Origin: Candidatus Binatia bacterium
GTDB taxonomy: Bacteria; Desulfobacterota; Binatia; UBA9968
Direction of reading: 5' to 3'
Assembly: GCA_025924215.1 (NCBI GenBank)
Contig: JAICEJ010000003.1
Span: 1-38,580, forward strand
Length of the DNA: 38,580 nucleotides
Shown: positions 25,851-31,848 of the stretch, piece after piece
Layout of the letters: every line of letters begins with the position of its first letter
How positions within the stretch are numbered: position 1 is the stretch's first letter
The notes under the pieces: model-generated
Database searches by the model: none
The model's input: the letters and a program-made list of their open reading frames with translations, nothing else
What the model was told of the DNA's origin: nothing
Position numbers and translations under genes: made by a program

Positions 25851-26012
25851 AGGCTGCATTTCTAAGCCTGTTCGACGATTGCTGCGCTATTCGATGATGC
25901 GTACTCCGCTGCCGGATCGCTCAGATGGCCAGCCCTTCTGCAAGACCCGAAGATGCCGGGCTCTTGATGATCAGGCTAAAATGATGGGACGAGTACGTTC
26001 GATCTTGGTTGG

Positions 26013-27158
26013 TCAGGAAGGCGCGGCCTTGCTCTCAGTCCCGAGGAATTCACCGATCGGCGCAAGTTGCTCGACCTGATCGCAGATGATCTTGATGATC
26101 GCCAAGAGCGGAACGGCCAATAATGCTCCGATGATTCCCCAGATCCAGCCGCAGAAGATGAGCCAAATAAAAATCATTACGGGGTTCAACGCCAGCCTTC
26201 GGCCCAGGGCCATCGGGAAAATCAGATTGGCCTGAATCGTGTCAACGGTAAAATAGACAAGCGGGACCAGAACGATGCGAAAAACATCTTCAAATGTGAG
26301 AATTGCCACGAGCGTGACCGTGGTGAGTCCCACCAGCGCGCCCAGATAAGGGATGTACGAGAGAACGGCGGCCATGACTCCCCACAACCAAGGATTGGGC
26401 ATGCCGAGTAGGTACATGGCAATCCCGATCACACATCCAAATCCGATGTATATAAGAGTCACCACTGACAGATAGGTGGATACGTCCTTTTCGATGCGCC
26501 GATAAATTTCCACTGCGACTTTTTTGTTCTCCATAGTCGGCAAAACCTTCACTAGCTTCAACAAAAACAAATCTCCTGAAGCGAGCAGGAAGTAGAGCAG
26601 GACCAGCATCACACCGGTAGATAGGGCGAAGTCCTTGGCGCCGCTGAAGATAACCTGACTCAATCCGGGTTTTTTGAGCTCCACGGCGGCGGTTTGCTGA
26701 TCGTTGCCCAGACCCGCCATTTTCTCGATTTGTTTGGTAGTCTCCTGCACGTCTGCAACCGGGCGGATGAAGTTCTGCAGCTTGGCGCGGACATCAGTGA
26801 GAACCTGCGGTGCTCTTTGAATCCAGGACGCAACCGGATCCGACATACGATAGATGCCCAAAGACAGTATGCCCAAGAGCGCGGAGATAATTAGTAAGGC
26901 GCTCAATGGCTCGGCAACGCGAACGCGCTTGAGAGCGCGCACGACCGGCGCTAGGAGAGAGCTCAAGATCCACGCCAGCAGTATCGGTAAAATAAAATCC
27001 CGGGCAAAGTAGAGTGTATAAAAAGTAGCTAGTACGAAAAGACCGGTGAGCGAAACCGAGCGAATATCCAGAGCTCGTTCGGTGGGCAGCAAGTCCTGGA
27101 GATCGGCCTTGCCTTCATCCTGCCGAGGCTCGGGCGATTCGTGCCGGGCAGGCTTCAT
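26013..27158 (-). CDS. AI-2E family transporter (PerM/YdiK-type permease)
   Basis: A 381-residue inner-membrane protein with about eight transmembrane segments in the AI-2E/PerM pattern: two near residues 35-100, then a cytosolic or periplasmic loop of about 80 residues, and the remaining segments after about residue 160. The conserved YIPYLGALVG and the GWIWGIIGALLAVPLL end are present. Family members export autoinducer-2, act as Na+/H+ antiporters or have unknown roles. The ATG at 27158 lacks a Shine-Dalgarno but overlaps the stop of the proline-rich gene (ATGA), a sign of translational coupling. It ends facing tamB. Confidence 0.93.
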   Translation of the reverse strand: MKPARHESPEPRQDEGKADLQDLLPTERALDIRSVSLTGLFVLATFYTLYFARDFILPILLAWILSSLLAPVVRALKRVRVAEPLSALLIISALLGILSLGIYRMSDPVASWIQRAPQVLTDVRAKLQNFIRPVADVQETTKQIEKMAGLGNDQQTAAVELKKPGLSQVIFSGAKDFALSTGVMLVLLYFLLASGDLFLLKLVKVLPTMENKKVAVEIYRRIEKDVSTYLSVVTLIYIGFGCVIGIAMYLLGMPNPWLWGVMAAVLSYIPYLGALVGLTTVTLVAILTFEDVFRIVLVPLVYFTVDTIQANLIFPMALGRRLALNPVMIFIWLIFCGWIWGIIGALLAVPLLAIIKIICDQVEQLAPIGEFLGTESKAAPS

Positions 27159-27457
27159 GGCACAGACTGGTTATGGCTCCACCCCTTGGAAGACCGCGCC
27201 CAGATGAGGGGGGGAACAAGCATAACCGTTGCGCTGAGTTTCTTCGGCGGCCGTTTGGGCGGAGGATCGCCGGCTGGAGGCGGGTCTCGCGGATCTGATA
27301 TCTCCGGTTCACGTGAAGGTGGCTCCTCGACCGGCGGCTTCTTTCGCCGCTTTTGCGGTTCCCGCCTGGGCGCGGGCGGTCTCTTGGCTGGCCCGGCATG
27401 GAGAACGGATCCGATCCGGCATGTTGCCTGCCGTCTCAGATCATGGCGGTTGTCCAT
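27155..27457 (-). CDS. Proline-rich protein, coupled to AI-2E gene
   Basis: A frame of about 100 residues with the start uncertain; it stays open to a TTG at 27529. The central part is Pro, Arg, Lys and Glu rich, with repeated PPPxxP-type turns such as KKPPVEEPPSREPEISDP and DPPPAGDPPPKRPP, similar in character to small proline-rich proteins seen in proteobacteria. No signal peptide is clear. The stop overlaps the AI-2E start as ATGA, which supports it being translated. The opposite strand also has a long Gly/Ser-rich frame, which is only the mirror of the Pro-rich one. Function unknown. Confidence 0.5.
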   Translation of the reverse strand: MDNRHDLRRQATCRIGSVLHAGPAKRPPAPRREPQKRRKKPPVEEPPSREPEISDPRDPPPAGDPPPKRPPKKLSATVMLVPPLIWARSSKGWSHNQSVP

Positions 27458-27530
27458 CGGCTGCGCCGCCAAATCAGCAAGCCGCCCGAACCGCGATATA
27501 AGAACGTAACATGCAGCTCGTCGAAGCAAT

Positions 27531-27842
27531 CTAAGATTTGCCTAACTGAAGGTTATTGACCACCTTCTTAACACCGTCAACCCGACCCGCTAATTGCTCG
27601 GCCCGCGCTTTCTGTTCGGCGCTTTGTACCGTGCCGTTTAAGTAAACCACGCCGTTTGTGGTATCGACATCGATACGAGTAAAATTCGACGCCTTGTCGG
27701 ACGTCAATGTGGCCTGTACCGCAGTCGAGATGCGCGCGTCGTCAACATTTTGCCCAGCCGTTCGCCCGGTCATCGCTTGACACCCGGAGAGTGCGACAGC
27801 TAGGAGCGCTACTGCGGCAAAATGTCTACTCGGTTTCTTCAT
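27531..27842 (-). CDS. BON-domain lipoprotein (nested start)
   Basis: A 103-residue lipoprotein. AGGAGG with seven bases spacing precedes the ATG at 27842. Signal peptide with lipobox LSGC (Cys21), then a BON domain at about 33-100: ARISTAVQATL, IDVDTTNGVVYLNGTV and GVKKVVNNL are typical. BON domains bind phospholipid or support outer-membrane integrity (OsmY/DolP group) under stress. The unusual point is that this gene lies inside, and in the same frame as, the response-regulator gene upstream, with no stop codon between them. A separate lipoprotein product from this internal start is most likely. Confidence 0.85.
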   Translation of the reverse strand: MKKPSRHFAAVALLAVALSGCQAMTGRTAGQNVDDARISTAVQATLTSDKASNFTRIDVDTTNGVVYLNGTVQSAEQKARAEQLAGRVDGVKKVVNNLQLGKS

Positions 27843-28244
27843 TGTGATTCCTCCTGTTTTTTGTTCATTCTTCTGGTGATTAGCAAAACACTCGACCAGC
27901 CGGCGCAACTCGTCCAAGTGAAACGGCTTGCCTAGCACTCGGTCACATCCGGCAGCGATCCAGAGATTTTTCTCCCGAATTGAGCCCATCGCCGCCATGG
28001 CTATCACCGGGATATCGGTGAAGCGCGAACCGCTCTTGAACTCGCTAAGCAACGAAGAAGCTCCACTGCCTGAAATCGTTACGTCGAGCAATATCAAATG
28101 GGGCCTTTGCCGCTCGAGCTGTAGCCAAAAATCCTCCTGGCTGTTTGCTGCCGACGCGCGCCAACCGCATAGCTCCAAGTACTTCACGATAAGTTCGAGA
28201 AGATCCTGATTTTCCTCGACGACGAGGATGCGAAAAGATTTCAC
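27531..28244 (-). CDS. Receiver domain reading in-frame into BON lipoprotein
   Basis: The GTG at 28244 (preceded by GAGGTGA) opens a receiver domain: ILVVEENQD, phospho-acceptor Asp54 in ILLDVTISG, and Lys106 in LGKPF. The acidic pair is Glu-Glu and the usual Thr/Ser is weak (Ala83). After residue 125 the frame runs without a stop into the BON lipoprotein (residues 135-237), whose own start and signal peptide follow. A full-length fusion would carry an internal signal peptide, so a premature end, internal re-initiation or separate proteins are more plausible. Possible loss of the receiver's stop by mutation or misassembly should be considered. Confidence 0.7.
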   Translation of the reverse strand: MKSFRILVVEENQDLLELIVKYLELCGWRASAANSQEDFWLQLERQRPHLILLDVTISGSGASSLLSEFKSGSRFTDIPVIAMAAMGSIREKNLWIAAGCDRVLGKPFHLDELRRLVECFANHQKNEQKTGGITMKKPSRHFAAVALLAVALSGCQAMTGRTAGQNVDDARISTAVQATLTSDKASNFTRIDVDTTNGVVYLNGTVQSAEQKARAEQLAGRVDGVKKVVNNLQLGKS

Positions 28245-28322
28245 GATACTTCACCTCGGCAGTCCGAAGCTCCGGATGCTGCGCAAACATATTGCTATTC
28301 GCTACTTTAATGTATGGCCGCC

Positions 28323-28487
28323 TCAAACCCCTGAGCGGCGACCCATTACTAAACTGACGACAAACAAAACTAGGAATACTACAAACAGGATCCAGGCAAT
28401 CTGTGTCGCCGCTCCGGCGATTCCGGTGAGTCCCAGAACCCCTGCGATTAATCCGATAATTAGAAAAGTGATTGCCCAACTGAGCAT
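28323..28487 (-). CDS. DUF1328-type small membrane peptide, 54 aa
   Basis: A 54-residue, two-helix hydrophobic peptide beginning [20 protein letters not shown], with [19 protein letters not shown] and a basic end. This matches DUF1328 in length and pattern (YtjA-like), small stress-induced inner-membrane proteins of unknown function. GGAGGATAAAGCC precedes the ATG. Next to DUF3096 and lipoprotein genes on the same strand. Confidence 0.9.
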   Translation of the reverse strand: MLSWAITFLIIGLIAGVLGLTGIAGAATQIAWILFVVFLVLFVVSLVMGRRSGV

Positions 28488-28582
28488 GGCTTTATCCTCC
28501 TCCGCGTATTAGGCGGGTTTGAAAAACACAATATTAAACCGTTCTCGTGTTGAAGCTGTTCGTGCTTTCAGAAATTTCCCTT

Positions 28583-28720
28583 CTACATTCTCGTAAGCCC
28601 AAGAATCCCGGTGACGATTAAGTAAATAGCCACGACATAATTCAGCAATCTGGGCACCAGCAAAATAAGGATTCCGGCAATCAAGGCGATCAGCGGCTGC
28701 AAGGAAATGTAAAACTGCAT
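28583..28720 (-). CDS. DUF3096-type small membrane peptide, 45 aa
   Basis: A 45-residue peptide with two hydrophobic segments: ISLQPLIALIAGILILLVP and YVVAIYLIVTGILGL. This is the DUF3096 pattern (LQPxxxLxAGILILxxPRLLNYxVAIYLIxxG). AAGGAG precedes the ATG at 28720, 16 bases after the upstream gene's stop, so it closes the lipoprotein-protease operon. Function unknown; often found in stress and envelope clusters. Confidence 0.85.
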   Translation of the reverse strand: MQFYISLQPLIALIAGILILLVPRLLNYVVAIYLIVTGILGLTRM

Positions 28721-28736
28721 CGATGATTCTCCTTCG

Positions 28737-29348
28737 TCACTCGGACCGTTTGAGAATTCGCGTTAATTCGAATCGATTCTCGCCTAGGAAGATGCCTTGA
28801 AACCGAACAAAATCGCCGGAGCGCAATTGGCTAAACTCTTCCTCAGTGATTTCAGTAGAATTCTGCGGCAAATACACGCTGGTCGAAGCGGCCGAGGAAG
28901 TACGCAGCTCGATGATCCGGCGATCGCTGAGCACCCGCTCAACGGTCCCTTCGACGATAGCGTCGCCGTTTCCACGTTCACGCAAGCTGATCGAGTCCGC
29001 CACCACGCGCCCGTCGGCTGTTCCATGCATCCGAACCTCGATCGTATCGCCGCGACCGAGTTCGGTGGGAGAAATTTCCTTTCGCTCGACGACGACCCGC
29101 GTGTGATTTGTATACGTGACAATCTGGCTGTGCCCTTCTTGGGTGCGTAGGTAAAGCTCGCGACGGCTATGGTCCAGCTCCTCAATCGTGCCGTTAAACT
29201 CGACATTCTCGCGGCGGGAGTGTGCGTCCAGTGCTGGTCGCCCCACCAAGGCAAGCTCTTCACAGCCCCAATGGATCATGGGCATTGCCGAAACCGCAGC
29301 TAGAGTGAAAATCGCGCGAGGCGTCGTTAGCGCGGGTTGTGGTTTCAC
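28737..29348 (-). CDS. Secreted beta-rich protein, DUF5666-like
   Basis: A 203-residue protein starting at GTG 29348 (AAAGGA upstream) with a hydrophobic N-terminal stretch ending at a possible lipobox (IHWGC). The rest is beta-rich with two related segments: FNGTIEELDHSRRELYLRT and VEGTVERVLSDRRIIELRT, then a similar SGDFVRFQGIFLGENRFEL end, resembling DUF5666-type OB-fold repeats in periplasmic proteins. A much longer in-frame reading overlaps the M48 gene by 100 bases and is unlikely. It lies 14 bases after the protease stop and 16 before the DUF3096 start, within one operon. Function unknown; perhaps a periplasmic binding or scaffold protein. Confidence 0.7.
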   Translation of the reverse strand: MKPQPALTTPRAIFTLAAVSAMPMIHWGCEELALVGRPALDAHSRRENVEFNGTIEELDHSRRELYLRTQEGHSQIVTYTNHTRVVVERKEISPTELGRGDTIEVRMHGTADGRVVADSISLRERGNGDAIVEGTVERVLSDRRIIELRTSSAASTSVYLPQNSTEITEEEFSQLRSGDFVRFQGIFLGENRFELTRILKRSE

Positions 29349-29362
29349 GTGCGCGTCCTTTG

Positions 29363-30052
29363 CTAACGCAATTTTTCTAACTGCGCGATACGATCTTCCG
29401 TGGCTGGGTGGGTAGATAGAAAGCCGCCGCCACCTCCACCTCCCGAACTTCGAGAAACCCAATTTAGCGCATTGATCAAAACATCTTTGGAGTATCCGGC
29501 GCGCCGCAAGATTTCGACACCATGTCTATCCGCAGCATACTCTTCGTTCCGGCTATAGCCACGGGCGATGAGACTGCCGGCGATCGGCGTCACCGCGCTG
29601 CTGCCCGGTATGAGCTGCTCAAGAAGTATCACTCCCAAATTCAAGCCGACGCCAAGACCCTGAGCTTTGGCGACATGGCCTAAGTCATCATGAGCGATTT
29701 CGTGGGCCATAATGCCACGCAACTGTTCGTCGTTGGCTTTTTCTAATAGACCGGTGGTCACGTAGAACTCCCCACCGCCGGCGTTCGCTGCATTGATGTC
29801 GGCTTCATCGATAATGCCGATCCTCACATCTTTTGGCGATTTCGGACGATCCATATTCTTTAGCAGCGGTGTCATGATGCGGTAAAACCGCTCCGCTTGC
29901 CGAGAATCTATTTGGCGTGTATTCGCCGGCTGACGCCGATCATCGTTCCTACTGTCGCCCCGCGGCGCTGCGCCATCCGCGACAACGCAACCTGAGATCA
30001 AGGTCGCGACAATCGCTATTGGGACGAGATAGAATTGTTTTATCGATTTCAC
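29363..30052 (-). CDS. M48-family metalloprotease lipoprotein
   Basis: A 229-residue lipoprotein (lipobox SGC near residue 21) with the M48 zinc site HEIAH at 117-121 and the downstream ligand Glu171 in RNEEYAADRHG. These proteases (YggG/LoiP, BepA type) act on the periplasmic face of the outer membrane and degrade or rescue misfolded outer-membrane proteins under stress. I chose GTG 30052; TTG 30058 is possible. A Ser/Gly-rich linker precedes the C-terminal STHPATEDRIAQLEKL, typical of the family. It sits 14 bases from both neighbours in an operon led by a sigma-54 promoter. Confidence 0.92.
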   Translation of the reverse strand: MKSIKQFYLVPIAIVATLISGCVVADGAAPRGDSRNDDRRQPANTRQIDSRQAERFYRIMTPLLKNMDRPKSPKDVRIGIIDEADINAANAGGGEFYVTTGLLEKANDEQLRGIMAHEIAHDDLGHVAKAQGLGVGLNLGVILLEQLIPGSSAVTPIAGSLIARGYSRNEEYAADRHGVEILRRAGYSKDVLINALNWVSRSSGGGGGGGFLSTHPATEDRIAQLEKLR

Positions 30053-30066
30053 GATCAAGAGCTCTG

Positions 30067-30291
30067 TTAGTAAATGATCGATCCTCTTTCTATTTGCTTT
30101 TTGCGATCTTCATACTCTTCGCGCGATATTCTTCTTTTTTGGAAATCTTCATCCAAGCGATCCATCTGCCGTTTCGCCTGTATCTCATAACCCGCGCCCG
30201 TGGCCACCGCTCCAGTCGCTGCTCCACCAAGAAACGCACAACTCGATTGTGTTAGCCCCAATAACGCCAGTAATAGTAAATAATTTCGCAT
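30067..30291 (-). CDS. Small lipoprotein with glycine zipper, 74 aa
   Basis: A 74-residue lipoprotein: signal peptide and lipobox SSC (Cys17), then a Gly/Ala-rich patch FLGGAATGAVATGAGYEIQA and a charged helical end RRISREEYEDRKKQIERG that resembles a SHOCT-like tail. AAGGAAGG precedes the ATG at 30291. First gene of the operon with M48, the DUF5666-like protein and DUF3096. It probably resides in the outer membrane or periplasm and may assist the protease. Function unknown. Confidence 0.8.
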   Translation of the reverse strand: MRNYLLLLALLGLTQSSCAFLGGAATGAVATGAGYEIQAKRQMDRLDEDFQKRRISREEYEDRKKQIERGSIIY

Positions 30292-30334
30292 AAACCTTCC
30301 TTTCGTTTGCACCCGATGTCGAAAAGGTACAAAG

Positions 30335-30350
30335 AGCAATGGATGTGCCA
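30335..30350 (-). promoter_or_regulatory. Sigma-54 promoter (-24/-12) for lipoprotein-M48 operon
   Basis: On the minus strand TGGCAC-ATCCA-TTGCT, a perfect consensus match with exact spacing. Predicted start near 30324, about 33 bases before the ATG at 30291. Confidence 0.8.
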
Positions 30351-30622
30351 CAACTGGGAATTCTATTCGGAAGTTCAATTAAGCCTAGTGCGAAGACGAA
30401 AACTAGACATCCAACCGTGCTCCGTCTTGAAAGTGGAACAAACTGAAAGCCAATTAGCGCAGTTGTGGGACGGATTTAATATGCCGCTGCTGGATAGGCG
30501 CAAATCTGAATCACCGATGCGATTTCCGAGGGCCCTACTTATCCTTGAAACGTGCCAAGAGAGAGTTCCGGGAACGCGTTCTAACTGTTAACAGCGAGTA
30601 TACCGAGCCTTGTGTACAACGC
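30351..30622. other. Intergenic region upstream of operon
   Basis: No supported gene. An open frame 30307-30591 on the plus strand has no ribosome-binding site and overlaps the promoter. A 9-base inverted repeat, CCACAACTG at 30348-30356 and CAGTTGTGG at 30460-30468, lies around the promoter. Confidence 0.4.
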
Positions 30623-30658
30623 AAAAAGGCTTCTCACCTCCCGGTGAGAAGCCTTTTT
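30623..30658. terminator. Bidirectional rho-independent terminator
   Basis: Perfect stem AAAAAGGCTTCTCACC, loop TCCC, GGTGAGAAGCCTTTTT. It terminates the outer-membrane barrel gene (minus) and would also stop plus-strand transcription. Confidence 0.9.
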
Positions 30659-30694
30659 ACATTCGTGGTATCTCTTTAGATGGCGGAAGAAAGG

Positions 30695-31252
30695 TTACGG
30701 TCTTCTCGTGCCGGCTCCGGAACCGCCCCACGTAAAACCAACGCCGATATTGAATATATGGTTGCCATTGTCCGATTCATTATTGATGCGCTCGAACTTA
30801 TCCCAAAACCATTCGTACCGGTAACCAAGATTTACGAAAGTCTGTTCATGAACGAATAGTTTGACACCGACCTGGGGGCCCAGAGTTCCGGTGATGTCGT
30901 CATCGTTCCACGCTGCACCAATGAAAGCGCCGAGATAGGGAACGATGATGTCGGTCACTCGAAAATGATAATTAATGAAAGGCGCGGTCGTGGCGATCCA
31001 TTGATCACTGGCATCGTCTACGAAGAGGTAATTGAGCGCCTGTCGAAAGCCTAATTGCCATCCTGGACTGAGATAATACCCATAGCTCAAATCCAAGTTT
31101 AAATTGCCGAAGTCAGTATCTTCGGCATGAAAAAATCCGCCCGATACTTGAAGCTCACTAGCGCCCTGTCGGGGTGCGGCAGCGACAGGCGCAACTCCAG
31201 CGAGCGAACTGATCAAAGCCCAACTCACTAGAGACAGGAAAACTTTTTTCAT
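30695..31252 (-). CDS. Small outer-membrane beta-barrel protein
   Basis: A 185-residue protein with a signal peptide (MKKVFLSLVSWALISSLAGV, cleavage after AAA) and an eight-strand-type outer-membrane barrel of the OmpA/OmpX/OmpW-like class: alternating hydrophobic strands such as FFHAEDTDFG, LDLSYGYYLSPGWQLGF, NLGYRYEW and the C-terminal IFNIGVGFTWGG. It resembles surface barrels that respond to stress. GGAGG precedes the ATG at 31252; a longer frame to 31306 is unlikely. A sigma-54 promoter precedes it and the strong terminator follows, so it is a single-gene unit. Confidence 0.85.
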   Translation of the reverse strand: MKKVFLSLVSWALISSLAGVAPVAAAPRQGASELQVSGGFFHAEDTDFGNLNLDLSYGYYLSPGWQLGFRQALNYLFVDDASDQWIATTAPFINYHFRVTDIIVPYLGAFIGAAWNDDDITGTLGPQVGVKLFVHEQTFVNLGYRYEWFWDKFERINNESDNGNHIFNIGVGFTWGGSGAGTRRP

Positions 31253-31289
31253 AGAATACCTCCAACTGATAAAATTTGAAGCTTTTGTG

Positions 31290-31305
31290 AGCAATGAAGA
31301 TGCCA
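31290..31305 (-). promoter_or_regulatory. Sigma-54 promoter (-24/-12) for outer-membrane barrel gene
   Basis: On the minus strand TGGCAT-CTTCA-TTGCT, exact spacing, predicted start near 31279 and a leader of about 27 bases to the ATG at 31252. Confidence 0.75.
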
Positions 31306-31617
31306 ACTCCGCGAAAAGACTAGCGCCTTGTAAATACAGAACTAATACAATGTAAATGCCTTAACGGTGTCCGGCAAACGCTACTGTGTATTGCTTCGCC
31401 TGTATTGTGAACGCTACACTTCGGGCAACCACTGAGATGCAAAATACCTGCGTCTCGTCTTGGTCTAATGCGTACAAACCATACGCATGCCACAAGCAGC
31501 GGCAATGATTACCAATCTTTACGCGACTGTCGTTTGGGATTATCTATGTTTTCACGAGGCGTAAGTTGTCCATACTATCACAATTACAAAAAGTCAATCC
31601 TAAACTGAGGTGTCGGC
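31306..31617. other. Intergenic region
   Basis: About 310 bases with no supported gene; the small frame 31320-31505 has no ribosome-binding site. No clear repeat or promoter except the sigma-54 box at its left edge. Confidence 0.4.
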
Positions 31618-31767
31618 TCAGATTGAACTTCGCCCTTGAATCAATTGAATCAACAACACCACCACTGCGATTACCAAAAGCAGATGAATGAAGCCGCCAA
31701 TGGCGTAGCCGCTAACAAAACCTAGTGCCCAGAGAACGAGAAGTACCACGAATATGGTCCAAAGCAT
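31618..31767 (-). CDS. Lmo0937-like small membrane peptide, 49 aa
   Basis: A 49-residue peptide beginning MLWTIFVVLLVLWALGFVSG, with a second hydrophobic helix (FIHLLLVIAVVVLLIQLIQG). This is the Lmo0937-type pattern, in which many members start MLWTIxVxLLVLWLLGxV. AAGGAGG lies before the ATG. A slightly degenerate sigma-54 box precedes it. Function unknown; stress-associated in several lineages. Confidence 0.88.
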   Translation of the reverse strand: MLWTIFVVLLVLWALGFVSGYAIGGFIHLLLVIAVVVLLIQLIQGRSSI

Positions 31768-31811
31768 GATCGCCTCCTTGGTTTTAACCTTGTTGTATCG
31801 TGGATGCCCAT

Positions 31812-31827
31812 CGCATAGGACATGCCA
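31812..31827 (-). promoter_or_regulatory. Sigma-54-like promoter for Lmo0937-like gene
   Basis: On the minus strand TGGCAT-GTCCT-ATGCG. The -24 box is perfect, the -12 box has A in place of the first T, spacing is exact and the predicted leader is about 34 bases. Confidence 0.55.
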
Positions 31828-31848
31828 ATAACCAACTGACTCTAACCG

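Noticed and set aside
27141-27509. Gly/Ser-rich plus-strand frame opposite the proline-rich gene
   Set aside because: It is the antisense mirror of the Pro-rich codons and has no start support; the minus frame is favoured by the ATGA overlap with the permease.
30307-30591. Plus-strand open frame of 94 codons
   Set aside because: No Shine-Dalgarno, overlaps the sigma-54 promoter of the divergent operon, and has no recognisable family.
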